Assembly: GCA_025024175.1 (NCBI GenBank)
Contig: QCXZ01000001.1
Location: 43,828,942 to 43,892,941 of the forward strand
Direction of reading: 5' to 3'
DNA from: Rhyzopertha dominica
Taxonomy: Eukaryota > Arthropoda > Insecta > Coleoptera > Bostrichidae
DNA length: 64,000 nt
The position numbers were made by a program, and so were the translations under genes. How positions within the stretch are numbered: position 1 is the first letter of the stretch; every line of letters starts with the position of its first letter. The notes below the pieces were generated by a model, which had not been told where the DNA came from, did not search any database, and was given only the letters and a program-made list of their open reading frames with translations. Shown here piece after piece: positions 28,001 to 38,478 of the stretch.

Positions 28001-30095
28001 ACGATTCGGAAGCGTCCGTTTTTGCCGCCGAATTCAAACTTTAACAGATTGCCGATAATTGGCGCCACAAGTGTATAATTTTTGAATTAGTTAAGCACAA
28101 TTTGAATTTGACACATATTTCCTTTTTACTGGTTAAACGTTAGGTTTCATTTTCATTTCAAGTAATAAAATTACAAATACCAACCATTCAGTTTATCGCC
28201 ATAATTATAAATTTACCGTATAATAACGATGTTTATCATAATACAACAATTAAGAAGGTGTGTATTACCGCACATTTATTTGTTTGTCTACTCTAAGCGA
28301 CCTTAAATTGCGTCAAATAGAATGTTAAACAACGAATTTAGAAAACTCTAAGACAAGCTCAAAAACTTGAAACTTATGAAACAGTACTTAATTTGAAAAA
28401 CTGAGCACCTAACCTTATCCGTATTGTAACTGTTCAGAGCATATTGAAATTTATATAAAATATTCTTATGTCACGTCCTCCTATTGCATGATAATTATTA
28501 TGTGTTTCACTCTGAATGAGATGATAAAAAGGAGCAATCGTCCTCTTTCTAACAGACCTTTGTTTTGACCACCTAAAGTCGCTACCTACTCGGTCGAGAA
28601 ATTCGACATTTACCTCTTGTTTTAACGTAAAAACTTCAATAATACAACTTACATCGTATGTATGAAACTACTTTTGGATTCGAAAATATTTTCTAGAGAT
28701 GCATGCGTTGCAATGAAAATGACTTTACAGACAGTGATGGAATACGATCTGAATTAAACCAGAAAGTTGTTAAAAATAAAAAATTATGGACTCCAAAAGC
28801 GAAATGAGAGAATACCAAACACTAGCGAGTGTAATTCATGCACCAAACAGCTTCCGATAATATCTTACCTGACAAATCCCTAGAAAGGTATAAGTTTGCC
28901 TAAAGTTTGGGGATTGGGAAGGTGGTATTTTATGAAACTCATTCTCGGAAAACGTTCTTCTAGATTATGTGGTAGAACTACATGCAGATCTAAAGTCATC
29001 TACTGTATGTATTCCCTATTACGCAATACCATTAATTTCAAGCATAATGTGGATATTTCGCTATATGCTAAGCTTAAAGCATTTTTAAGACTAAAATTAG
29101 TAATAAGTAATGTACTAACGATAAATGTTTACCTACGAAGGTAATGATTAAATTTAACATTCTTTACATGGACATAATTTATATTTTTACAGGTAGTATT
29201 AATTTTTAAGAATCACAAAATTACGCCTATGCATGTCGCTTGCTGTTTTAGCAGAAACAGCTGTCCATAGACGTAATGTTGTTATTATTATGCTTGAAAA
29301 CTGCACCTTTTGCAGAAATCGTCGTTGGGGACCTGTGTCGGTTTTTAAACGCCCACAGCAAAGTGGGTTACCGTTCAGATTGGTTTCCCATAGAGACGAG
29401 TGGCTAATATCGTTAAATAAATAAATAAATAAGTGTCGACACTTTTGTTCATGTGTGCTAAGAGATTTTGAAACAAACAGCGTTCAGGATAGGGACAAAG
29501 CGTTAATTATTAATTAATTCAGGTAATCACTACAAATTTAGGAGAAACTTCGACAAGAGATATTGACCCGTCAGGAATAAACAGTACAACATTCCGATTA
29601 TTTCTGACTTACCAGAAAAACAGATGCACAAGACAAGTAATAGAAATCAGTAAATTCGCAAATATTCCGAAGTAAAATTGCAATTTTTCGTTATTTATCG
29701 GATCTTGAACTGTAGTGAACATGAAGGATGAAACTCAAACTCAGGAGCAGAACAATACATTAGGGAATCTATAAATAAGAATATAAAACGAGGACGAAAT
29801 GTATTTCAAAGCTACTGAAAATTTAATATGTCTGCAACACAGATGTTTACGTAGAATACAACACTGTACCTGTTTCAGAAAGCGGTTTTCTTTTTGTATG
29901 AACATTGGCCGAGATATTTAGGATAATCAGTTTTTTAGACTCCGAGGGGTGCTAACTGAAAAGGTATAAAATGTAATCGACTGCAAAACATCAACTCTTT
30001 ATTGTTTCATTGTACTTCAAAACACTTTAGACGTACTCTTACTTTGCCTCTTGATAAAGTTACGTTTGATCCCAGACAAAAGTCGATTGATACAA
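25061..30095. other. AT-rich intergenic sequence, no gene recognised
   Basis: Nothing coding is convincing. A CGAAAC-type hairpin lies at 27713-27747 (described separately). Short simple repeats: (TTA)n near 26060 and (AAAT)n near 29417-29434. ORFs at 28896-29144 and 29233-29424 are without recognisable domains and are left unannotated. Confidence 0.4.
27711..27748 (+). repeat. CGAAAC-type hairpin motif
   Basis: Plus-strand text is a GAAGAA block, a short hairpin with GAACC and GGTTC arms around a GAAA loop, then CGAAACAG. It shares the pattern (purine-rich GAAGA, stem-loop, CGAAAC) with motifs on the minus strand at 45737-45778, 53178-53222 and 59992-60036, and inside the foldback at 62524-62725. 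This kind of motif is common in dispersed repeats of insects. Which element it belongs to is unclear. Confidence 0.5.
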
Positions 30096-30551
30096 TTAAT
30101 ACTCATCTCCGTGCACTATAACATGCAGTACTAAGTGTTTTTGACCATTTTCTGTCATCCTCATAAACTGATGATAATTTAGTATCATTGCTCGTCCTTC
30201 CGCCAACAATTTTCTTGGATGTGCCTTTAATGTCAGTAAAGGTCCAAAGTATTTCAGCCTGATGCTATTGCACGTGGTAGACACTGCCACTGTGTAACTT
30301 AACTTGACAGCTATATTTGAAGCCAACCATATTATTATTTTGTCTTCCGATGCGCAACCTCCTTCAGTGTGGTAGTTCTCATAAACTGTATCTAAAGGTT
30401 CAGTGTCATCATCGTCTTCATCACAATGCTGCGAGGGCGCAAGGCGACTGGCCAGCAGCATCAAGGATGGTTTAATAATTTCGCCATTCACAACTGGTGC
30501 CCAACTAGAATGATTTAAAAATGTTAACATGTACTGCGTTTTAAGTGACAT
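30096..30551 (-). CDS. Intact 151-codon ORF, function unknown
   Basis: Uninterrupted minus-strand ORF from ATG (30549-30551) to its stop, unusually long for this AT-rich, stop-dense window. The protein begins MSLKTQYMLTFLNHSSWAP, has a strongly acidic stretch (CDEDDDDTEPLDTVYENYH, around residues 43-61), and a C-terminal half rich in beta-type hydrophobic residues (IIIWLASNIAVKLSYTVAVS and later HLVLHVIVHGDEY). No signal peptide, zinc finger or catalytic motif is evident and I do not recognise the family. It lies next to, not inside, repeat R1. It could be a single-exon host gene, an exon of a larger one, or a captured foreign gene. No spliced neighbours were identified. Confidence 0.45.
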   Translation of the reverse strand: MSLKTQYMLTFLNHSSWAPVVNGEIIKPSLMLLASRLAPSQHCDEDDDDTEPLDTVYENYHTEGGCASEDKIIIWLASNIAVKLSYTVAVSTTCNSIRLKYFGPLLTLKAHPRKLLAEGRAMILNYHQFMRMTENGQKHLVLHVIVHGDEY

Positions 30552-30869
30552 AAGAATTTTTCTTTCTGATTGAAGGGGATATATAGTAGATATGGGAAAG
30601 AAGGGGCAATACTTTGATAAAACATTAGAAATATAACGAACCGTGTTTACAACCTTTTACAGTTTTTACTTTTTAATAATTTTAGTATCTCCCGTAGTAA
30701 AACCGTAACCATCATCGTCTCCAACACGGTTGAAGCTGGTCAGGACCGCTTTCTAATATTTCTTACATAGTGTCCTATTCATTTGCTGTTACTTGCTAAA
30801 AGCATGATTTTGAATGTATACCTAAGGAATAATTAAAGAATGAAAATTGGCACGAGTGTCATACAACAG
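30552..30869. other. Spacer between unknown ORF and repeat R1
   Basis: No recognisable feature. It would be the promoter side of the minus-strand ORF at 30096-30551. Confidence 0.35.
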
Positions 30870-32822
30870 ACGTATACCTTCGATTTAAGATATTGAGTAA
30901 CGGCTCGCAGTGCTCGCTGGCAGCGGGTTACCTACCTGCCAGAAGCAAACTGCCAAAGACCGCATTTTTAGATGTTTGTGAACCGAGTTTTCGGCATGTT
31001 GCTTCTTTTACTTCCACATCCAACGGATGGGAAGTATAGTATCGCGAAAAAAAATTTCAAAATTTTTATTTGCTCGTTCGCTTTAAAATGGTCGAAAATG
31101 AAAAAAAAAACAAAATTTGAACAAAAAAAATTCTTGTCTATGTGTCTGTGTCTGTGTGTCTGTGGTATTGTTTGTGGACACGATAANTTTCGAAAGCCTT
31201 AACATATGAACTTGAAATTTGGCAAACGTATAAATCTCAACTACCCAAAGCGACCTATTGTTTGTGGGGTAAGTAGGGTATCTGGAAGAGAGCGAAATTG
31301 GGGGGTAACTACCCTTTTTGCAAATGCTTTTTTTAGTTTTAGTATGTGATTAGTAGTATAACTGCGAGTATTATTTGTTCTTATAAATTTTCGGAGCAGC
31401 AAACTGTTTAGAAGATATTAGCAAAAAAGCGTCACTTCGAGAAAACAGCTATTGCTAAATATCTCCGAATATATTTTATATATTAAAAAAATGAAAATAC
31501 TATCAGCTAGGAAATAAAATATTTTACAAAAAGCGTCTTTTGGACCCTGCTCGTACGATTTTTTTAAAATTTTGGTATTGCATAGAAAATCAAATTTCTG
31601 ATCAGAAAGCACTCATAATTTTTTGTCAAGTTAATTATTTTCGAGTTATTTAGAAAAAACCTATTTTAAGATTTATATAGCTTTGCTAATATCACGAAGA
31701 CTGTTTGTCTTAGAAAAAATGTGTAGAGAGAAAAAATGCTCAAAACCTGATTACTAATCATATAGTATAAAAAATAAAAACGTAAATGTCATTTTGACAA
31801 TTGGATGTGGAAGTATTGATCCAATTTGCAGCGGTTTTTTAAATTGCAACAGTGTCATTTACCCCAAACTGAAAAAAAACATGTTGCTTTGGACGTAAAC
31901 AATGTATTATTAGAACAAGGAGGTAATAACACGGCTTATCGTAAGCTTGAGTAGGAAGGAGAAGGCACATATAGTGATGCCCACGATATTCTCGTTTGCG
32001 AAAGTCTCGTCTCGTCTCGTCTCGTTTTCGAGACGTGACTTGAGACGATACTTTCGAAGAGTCTCGTCTCGAATCTCGCACGAGAGTCTCGCAAAAGTCT
32101 CGCAGTATCACGAAATATAAAGCAAATATTTTTATATTTTCAAGTCGGTACAATAAAGCCGTGGTCGCCGTCTAATAGCATCTCTGAAAAGCAAACCGAT
32201 CAATTGCAGCAAAAAGACTATTCGGCAGCAGCAATCGGTACTGGCACTTTCTACAGGGCTTCTACAACACGGGCGGCACTGATTTCTTAATTATTTGTGC
32301 CGCCTTTTTGTAACTGCTACCAAGCTACAATAAGCACAATATACTGTCAACTGTCATATACTGTACTGAAGGTTGCGGATAAAATTACAACCACGAAATG
32401 TGGTTTTATACCGATTTTCCNACAACTTGCGGGTAAATTTTCTTTTCAAAGGTAAGTAATAACAATAATTTTTCTGTACGAAGCTACACGACATTTTAAT
32501 ATACAATTACGTCTGTCAAAACCTATTTTGTTGGGGTCACCAACTTTATTATTTTATTTATTTATTTATTATTATTTTCCGCAAATTTGAAAACCTACAT
32601 GATCAATCTCAGTCTTTCTCACTATTTTAATGTTTGCACTTCTTTTGCAACTGTATTGCACCACCACAATTTAGCTGTTTACAATTTCTAGGTTGAAAAA
32701 CTTCCCCATAAAATAGGTAACATCACTGCTACTTAACCTAGCTGTAAATTTTACCATTGCGTCAGGCTAAAAACGTCTTTTAGCTCATCACAGTACAATT
32801 TAACAGGCGGCTTACTGCAGTC

Positions 32823-32827
32823 ACAAC
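32823..32827. other. Target-site duplication, left of BEL element
   Basis: ACAAC immediately before the 5' LTR is repeated at 38479-38483 immediately after the 3' LTR. A 5-bp duplication is usual for BEL/Pao integration. The unoccupied equivalent in the related hAT copy B is at about 46551-46565. Confidence 0.85.
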
Positions 32828-32943
32828 TGTTCGGTCACGGCACCCATGAAAAATAATTGTGATTTGTCAATAATGTAAACAACTGTCAAGTTACTGTTTT
32901 TAGTTTATGTTCATGTTGCATGTTTTGAAATAAAGCATCTTCA
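32828..32943 (+). repeat. 5' LTR of BEL element (116 bp)
   Basis: Begins TGTTCGGTCACGG and ends in CATCTTCA (TG...CA ends). An AATAAA poly(A) signal lies near the 3' end of the LTR. It matches the 3' LTR base for base, apart from an N in the latter. It is short for an LTR but within the range seen for BEL/Pao elements. Confidence 0.95.
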
Positions 32944-32945
32944 TG

Positions 32946-32963
32946 TGGTCCTTTGAGCACAAA
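32946..32963 (+). other. Candidate tRNA primer-binding site of BEL element
   Basis: TGGTCCTTTGAGCAC begins two bases after the 5' LTR. Starting with TGG (complement of a tRNA CCA end) at this spacing is what a primer-binding site needs. The primer tRNA was not identified. Confidence 0.6.
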
Positions 32964-33151
32964 TAGTAAGTCCTGTGGATGACCCATTAGTACAGTAGAA
33001 GCTACGGGTGTCTGGAAAAACACGGCGCTTTATTTGGTTTGGAAAACTGCTGGAGCATCCGCCCTTTCATAGCTGGTGCTTGTCGCTGTGAGTACTAAAC
33101 GGCCGATTTCCCTTTAACACACTCCACTTTACTTCTTACTTACTACTGACG

Positions 33152-35872
33152 ATGACAGAGACGCTTGCCACTTTAAGAAGGCAAAGTGGTCAGTTGAAAC
33201 GCAAATTGACTGACTTTAATACATTTTTNCAAGACTTTAAAACTAAACAAGACCTCTCTCTGACAGACATAAAACAATTAGAGGAAAGAATTGAAAGAAT
33301 CTATCCTCTTTTGGATCATTTAGATAATATCCACAATAAAATATGTGAACTGCCAGAGACTTTTGAGGAAGATAATGTTTATGTTTCAGAATTTGAATCA
33401 TTCTATTTTGCTGTTGTTTCTGAAGCCAAAACTTTGTTTCAATCAAAAACTCATGTAAATCCAGAGGCATGTCATGTGGGGTCAGTCGATTCAAGTTCCA
33501 AAGTTAACAATTCTAACCTATTAAATTGTGTAAAGTTGCCAACGATTTCACTGCCAAAATTCAATGGCCAATACAATAAATGGTTGGAATTTCATGATAC
33601 ATTTTGTTCCTTAATAGAAAGCAATGAAACGCTTAGCAATGTGCAAAAATTTCATTACCTTAGAGCTTCACTTGAAGGTGATGCATCTGATGTTATAAAT
33701 TCCCTTCAAATGTCAGCATCCAATTATGCCATTGCCTGGAAGCTGCTTTGTGATAGATACACGAATAAGAAACTGTTAATTCAAAACCATTTGGGTGAAT
33801 TGTTTAGATTAAAACCTATAATACGTGAATCAGCAAGTGTTTTGCGTGAAATGTCTGATACCATTACAAAAAACCTAAGGGCATTAGAAACTTTGGGGCA
33901 ACCGATTAAACACTGGGATTCTATTATTGTGTATCTAGCATCTAGCAAACTAGATAGGCAAACGGCACGAGACTGGGAATTATATAAACTTTCTGGTGAT
34001 CTTCCTACACTTTATGAATTTCAGGCATTTTTAGCATCTCGAGCAGATATGCTAGAGAATATAAAAATGTGTCAAGGTGAGGGAAGACAGCAGAAAGAAT
34101 TTAAAAGTACTAAAATAAATAAAACCTTTGTAACATCCAATGTTAGTTGTTATTATTGCAAAGGTTTGCATGCAATTTATACTTGCGATAAATTTCTAAA
34201 ATTGTCTGTGCAAGATCGTATAAATGAGGTAAATAAATTAAACCTGTGCACTAACTGTTTAGGTCAACATGGTGATAAACAGTGCTATGTGCGCAGCCGT
34301 CGTTGTAAACGTTGCAAACAACCCCATAATACGTTGCTGCATGTCAGTACTCCAATTGCAAAAGAGTCACATGCAAGTTCTTCTGGGGAAGTTGTTCAGC
34401 AAGTCAATTTGAATGCTTGTGTGGCAAACCGATCTTGTCAGGTGTTACTTGCCACTGCATTAGTCAAATTAAAAGACAAAGATGGCAACTGGCAAATATG
34501 TAGGGCTCTTTTAGATTCAGCCTCCCAATCTAACTTCATTACAGCTGATTTACAGCGAAAGTTAGGCATTAAAGTTTCCGAAATAAATATCTCTATTCAA
34601 GGGATTAATCAAGTTGTTTCACCTATTCATTTGCAATGTGAAACCATTATCAAGTCCAATGCAGGCTCCTTTAGCATGAATCTGCAATGTTTAGTAATGG
34701 ACAAGATAAGTAATAATTTACCCCATTTCTGCTTTAACCAAAAATACTTTCAATTGCCAGAAAATTTGCATTTGGCAGATCCGACATTCAATGTTCCTGG
34801 AACAATCGATCTGCTCATTGGTGCTCAAGTCTTCTGGTCTTTAATATTGCGTGGTCAAGTCAAACTGGGTAAAGATCTTCCTGTTCTGCAAAACACTCGT
34901 CTAGGTTGGATATTGTCCGGTCCATTTTCTGTTACCTGCAATAACCAGTCCCCACAGTGTCTTTTAACGCAGAACACAGATATTCAAAAACAGTTGCAAA
35001 ACTTCTGGCAACTTGAAGAATGTCCGTCTTCCAAACCGTTCTCTTTAGAAGAACAAAAATGTGAGTCATTGTTTAAGAACAGTATTTGTAAGGACAGTAC
35101 TGGGCGATTCATTGTTACAATTCCATTAAAAGATTCACCAGAAATCTTAGGTGACTCACGATCATCTGCATTAAAAAGATTTAACAATCTTGAGAAACGC
35201 TTTCAATCTAAACCAGCTTTCAAAGAATCGTATGTCAGATTTATGGATGAATATATAAAATTTGGACATATGTCTTTGATTGAACATCCAGATGATAGCA
35301 AACCACATTTCTATATGCCTCATCATGGGGTGATAAATGAAGCCAGCAGAACAACAAAGTTAAGGGTTGTTTTTGATGGTTCTAGTCGTTCTTCAACTGG
35401 CATATCCTTCAATGATATTCAGATGATAGGACCTATTTTACAGTCTGACCTGTTCACAATATTGGTTCGGTTCAGACAACATAAAATTGCCTTTTCTGTA
35501 GATGTTCAGAAAATGTATCGTCAGATTCTGGTGAAACGTGAACATACATGCTTTCAACGCATACTGTGGCGAGATGACCCTTCTCAACCTTTAAGCACAT
35601 TTGAATTAAATACAGTCACATATGGGACAGCATCAGCCCCTTACTTAGCTACCAGGTGTTTAATTCAAATTGCAGATGAGAATGCTTCTCAGTATCCTGA
35701 AGCAAGTGAAGTCATCAAATCAGATTCATATGTCGATGATATTCTATCAGGAGCAAGCACAGTAGAGGAAGCTACATCACTTTGTTCCCAGATTTCCAAC
35801 ATTTTAGGTCAGGCTCATTTCGCATTGCATAAATGGGTCTCAAACGATCCTGAGGTATTACGTGATATATGA
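33152..35872 (+). CDS. BEL/Pao gag-pol polyprotein, N-terminal part (to internal stop)
   Basis: Encodes, in order: a charged coiled-coil-like N-terminus (about residues 1-70); a gag-like DUF1759 region starting near residue 126 (VKLPTISLPKFNGQYNKW); two cysteine knuckles around residues 332-400 (CYYCKGLHAIYTC, then CTNCLGQHGDKQC); a retropepsin-like protease (DUF1758) with the motif LLDSAS, where the active-site D-S-G/A is kept; and the reverse transcriptase, with catalytic Asp784 in FSVDVQ and the YVDD box at residues 860-863. The start ATG is the first after the leader. An N lies in codon 27. The frame ends at TGA (codon 907), inside the RT connection. The next ORF continues in the same frame, so this is a nonsense change and not a frameshift. 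It makes the virus-like particle and copies the element RNA. Confidence 0.95.
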   Translation: MTETLATLRRQSGQLKRKLTDFNTFXQDFKTKQDLSLTDIKQLEERIERIYPLLDHLDNIHNKICELPETFEEDNVYVSEFESFYFAVVSEAKTLFQSKTHVNPEACHVGSVDSSSKVNNSNLLNCVKLPTISLPKFNGQYNKWLEFHDTFCSLIESNETLSNVQKFHYLRASLEGDASDVINSLQMSASNYAIAWKLLCDRYTNKKLLIQNHLGELFRLKPIIRESASVLREMSDTITKNLRALETLGQPIKHWDSIIVYLASSKLDRQTARDWELYKLSGDLPTLYEFQAFLASRADMLENIKMCQGEGRQQKEFKSTKINKTFVTSNVSCYYCKGLHAIYTCDKFLKLSVQDRINEVNKLNLCTNCLGQHGDKQCYVRSRRCKRCKQPHNTLLHVSTPIAKESHASSSGEVVQQVNLNACVANRSCQVLLATALVKLKDKDGNWQICRALLDSASQSNFITADLQRKLGIKVSEINISIQGINQVVSPIHLQCETIIKSNAGSFSMNLQCLVMDKISNNLPHFCFNQKYFQLPENLHLADPTFNVPGTIDLLIGAQVFWSLILRGQVKLGKDLPVLQNTRLGWILSGPFSVTCNNQSPQCLLTQNTDIQKQLQNFWQLEECPSSKPFSLEEQKCESLFKNSICKDSTGRFIVTIPLKDSPEILGDSRSSALKRFNNLEKRFQSKPAFKESYVRFMDEYIKFGHMSLIEHPDDSKPHFYMPHHGVINEASRTTKLRVVFDGSSRSSTGISFNDIQMIGPILQSDLFTILVRFRQHKIAFSVDVQKMYRQILVKREHTCFQRILWRDDPSQPLSTFELNTVTYGTASAPYLATRCLIQIADENASQYPEASEVIKSDSYVDDILSGASTVEEATSLCSQISNILGQAHFALHKWVSNDPEVLRDI
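35870..35872 (+). other. In-frame stop codon breaking the BEL polyprotein
   Basis: TGA within an otherwise continuous 1716-codon frame. No frameshift is needed to continue: 33152 and 35918 are in the same frame and the codons between the stop and the next Met look like ordinary BEL coding sequence. It falls just after the RT catalytic domain, which is not where a regulated gag/pol stop would be expected. Confidence 0.9.
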
Positions 35873-38299
35873 GACGTAAGATCGGATTCCGATATAATTC
35901 CTGTTAGTTCTGATTCAATGACCAAAACATTGGGCTTATTTTGGCAACCATCCCAAGATACTTTAAACTATAAGGTTTCTTGCAGTCGTGAGGATGGTAC
36001 TATAACTAAGCGAAAAATCCTTTCTGAAATCAGTCAAACTTTTGACCCTTTAGGCCTTCTCAGTGCAAGTACCATTATTGGTAGAATAATCCTACAATCA
36101 TTGTGGATGACAACTTTGGACTGGGATGATCCTGTTCCCTCTTCTATCATAGATAAATGGAACGAATTTAGGAAGAACTTACCTATCTTTAATGAGATAA
36201 AGATTCCTAGGCATATACTATGCAACGATACAATTCTTATTGAATTGCACGGTTTTGCAGATGCCAGTGAAACAGCATATTGTGCTTGTATTTATTTGAA
36301 ATGTACAAGTTCTTCTGGCAGTGTTCAAGTAACACTAATCTGTTCACGTGCAAACGTAGCACCTCTGAAAAGACTCACAATACCACGATTAGAGTTGTGT
36401 GGTGCTCATCTCTTGTCAAGGCTAGTAAAAAAGGTAAAAGATTCTTTGCGAGTCACCATTAACAAGGTTTATCTTTGGTCAGACTCCACTATCGTGTTAG
36501 GTTGGATTAACTCTTCACCAAACATGTTGAAGGTTTTTGTGGGCCATAGAGTTGCAGACATTCAAATAAATTCTGATGGTTGCGACTGGCGTCTTGTACC
36601 CACATCCGATAATCCAGCTGACTTAGGTTCTAGAGGTATACTTCCACAGCAGTTGAAAGACTCTTTATTATGGTGGCATGGTCCTACCTGGTTATCCATG
36701 AGTCATCGGTTTTGGCCTTGCCAAACTGTATTAAATAATAATACAGAAATTTTGCCAGAACTTCGTAGAACTGAAATTGCTCTTCCTGCATTAGTGAATG
36801 AAAGTCCAATACAATTTTTGAGATTTTCTAACTTTAATCGTCTTGTACGTTGTAATGCCTACGTTTTTAGATTCATAAACAGTTGTCGTCAACGTCATGA
36901 GTCACGATGTATAGGCCCTTTAAGTGCACAAGAGATCAATAATTCATTGTTGTGCCTAATTAAAATTGTACAATCCGAGTGTTTTTCCCAAGAACTACAA
37001 TGTTTGCGGAGTAATACTGCTTTACCATCTAAAAGTAAGATTGTCAACTTGAATCCATTTATTGATAATGGAATTATTAGAGTTGGGGGCAGAATAGATG
37101 CATCTAACCTTAATTTTGAACAAAAACATCCTATTGTTTTACCTAAACATCACTTTACGATGCTTCTATTTAGAAATCAGCATCAGGTACTAATGCATGC
37201 TGCCCCACAAATGTTATTATCCTCTATAAGGGATAACTACTGGCCTTTAAAAGGCAGAAATTATACCAGATTCGTTGTTCACAGTTGTGTGAAGTGTTTC
37301 CGCTGCAAACCAGTAAATGAAATCCCAAAAATGGGGAATTTACCTGCAGATCGTGTAACACAAGCTATGCCTTTTGAGAATGTAGGTATTGACTATGCCG
37401 GACCTCTTCTAATAAAGTTAAAACCAGGTCGCGGTGTAAAAACTACAAAATGTTATGTCTGTATTTTTGTTTGCTTTGCAACGAAAGCGGTGCACATTGA
37501 ACTAGTCACTGACTTAAGCACAGATTCATTCCTTTCAGCACTTAAACGCTTCATTGCTCGTAGAGGCAAACCAAAAAAGATATATTCTGACAATGGCAGT
37601 AATTTTGTTGGGGCTTGGAATGAGCTGCGTAAAATTATTGACCATTTGAAATCTTCCAATGATAAAATTTTGGACTTTTTGTCGAATGACGGAATTGTGT
37701 GGTCTTTTATACCGCCAAATTCTCCCCATTTCGGCGGCCTTTGGGAAGCAGGGGTGAAACGTGTGAAATTTCATTTGAGAAGAGTAATGGGCAATTCAGT
37801 TTTGACATTCGATCAGTTGTATACCCTTTTAAGCCAAATCGAATCTATACTGAATTCACGACCACTGACTCCACTTTCGACAGACCCGAATGACCTGCAA
37901 CCTCTCACACCATCACATTTCTTAATCGGCCGTAAAAGTACAAGTTTACCCGAAGACAACTTCATGCACGTTGCAAGCAATCGATTGTCTGATTATCAAC
38001 AAGTGCAGCAACTACGCCAAGCGTTCTGGAAGCGCTGGCACCAGGAGTACCTACAGACCCTTCAGCCGAGGAAACAATGGCTTCATTCAGTTCCTAATAT
38101 CGGAAGAGGTACCATGGTGCTGTTAAAGTTGGATAGTGAACCACCACTTCATTGGCCTTTGAGACGAGTCACTGAGAGCAACCCCGGACCTGATGGCGTC
38201 GTGCGTGTAGTGAAAGTAAAAACGCAGAGAGGCGAATATACACGCCCAGTGACAAAGGTGTATCCCTTACCAATTAACGAGGGAAATAACCAAATTTGA
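35873..38299 (+). CDS. BEL/Pao polyprotein, C-terminal part: RNase H and integrase
   Basis: Continues the same frame after the internal TGA; the first Met is at 35918, and numbering here starts there. It carries a Pao-type RNase H (GFADASETAYCACIYLK, then IPRLELCGAHLL, then LWSDSTIVLGW, giving the D-E-D set), an integrase zinc-binding region (H..H then CVKCFRC), and the integrase core with D492 (GIDYAGPL), D558 (YSDNGSNFVGA) and E610 (GLWEAGVKRVKFHL), the D,D(x)E triad. A C-terminal basic region ends at the TAA-class stop at 38297-38299. All catalytic residues are present. Integrase would insert the DNA copy. By itself this part lacks a start and would be made only by readthrough or in another copy. 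Confidence 0.95.
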   Translation, partial: DVRSDSDIIPVSSDSMTKTLGLFWQPSQDTLNYKVSCSREDGTITKRKILSEISQTFDPLGLLSASTIIGRIILQSLWMTTLDWDDPVPSSIIDKWNEFRKNLPIFNEIKIPRHILCNDTILIELHGFADASETAYCACIYLKCTSSSGSVQVTLICSRANVAPLKRLTIPRLELCGAHLLSRLVKKVKDSLRVTINKVYLWSDSTIVLGWINSSPNMLKVFVGHRVADIQINSDGCDWRLVPTSDNPADLGSRGILPQQLKDSLLWWHGPTWLSMSHRFWPCQTVLNNNTEILPELRRTEIALPALVNESPIQFLRFSNFNRLVRCNAYVFRFINSCRQRHESRCIGPLSAQEINNSLLCLIKIVQSECFSQELQCLRSNTALPSKSKIVNLNPFIDNGIIRVGGRIDASNLNFEQKHPIVLPKHHFTMLLFRNQHQVLMHAAPQMLLSSIRDNYWPLKGRNYTRFVVHSCVKCFRCKPVNEIPKMGNLPADRVTQAMPFENVGIDYAGPLLIKLKPGRGVKTTKCYVCIFVCFATKAVHIELVTDLSTDSFLSALKRFIARRGKPKKIYSDNGSNFVGAWNELRKIIDHLKSSNDKILDFLSNDGIVWSFIPPNSPHFGGLWEAGVKRVKFHLRRVMGNSVLTFDQLYTLLSQIESILNSRPLTPLSTDPNDLQPLTPSHFLIGRKSTSLPEDNFMHVASNRLSDYQQVQQLRQAFWKRWHQEYLQTLQPRKQWLHSVPNIGRGTMVLLKLDSEPPLHWPLRRVTESNPGPDGVVRVVKVKTQRGEYTRPVTKVYPLPINEGNNQI

Positions 38300-38349
38300 A
38301 GACAATCAAAGGCGGTGTGTTTTTATAGTTTTTGAAGGCTGATTCCTTC

Positions 38350-38362
38350 AAGGCCGGGGCTA
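38350..38362 (+). other. Polypurine-like tract of BEL element
   Basis: A G-rich stretch (AAGGCCGGGGC) ends just before the 3' LTR. Its position and purine content fit the plus-strand primer site. Confidence 0.6.
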
Positions 38363-38478
38363 TGTTCGGTCACGGCACCCATGAAAAATAATTGTGATTT
38401 GTCAATAATGTAAACAACTGTCAAGTTACTGTTTTTAGTTTATGTTCATGTTGCATGTTTTGAAATAAANCATCTTCA
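38363..38478 (+). repeat. 3' LTR of BEL element (116 bp)
   Basis: Same sequence as the 5' LTR, with one N at 38470. Followed at once by the ACAAC target duplication (38479-38483). Confidence 0.95.

Larger units (their letters stand above)
32828..38478 (+). mobile_element. BEL/Pao LTR retrotransposon, near-intact
   Basis: A 5651-bp element with two 116-bp LTRs (32828-32943, 38363-38478), identical except for one N, a 5-bp target duplication ACAAC, a candidate primer-binding site, a polypurine-like tract before the 3' LTR, and one long gag-pol frame (33152-38299). Domain order is gag-like, zinc knuckles, protease, reverse transcriptase, RNase H, integrase, as in BEL/Pao; there is no envelope gene. 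The frame is interrupted once, by an in-frame TGA at 35870-35872. Identical LTRs mean a recent insertion. It lies inside the hAT element copy A. Confidence 0.95.

Noticed and set aside
31839..32153. 104-codon minus-strand ORF rich in Arg/Asp/Ser
   Set aside because: The composition comes from the GTCTCG repeat array at the hAT left end; not a gene.
35870..35872. Programmed stop-codon readthrough between the two BEL ORFs
   Set aside because: The stop lies after the RT active site and not between gag and pol, and nothing around it suggests a readthrough signal. A plain nonsense change is simpler.
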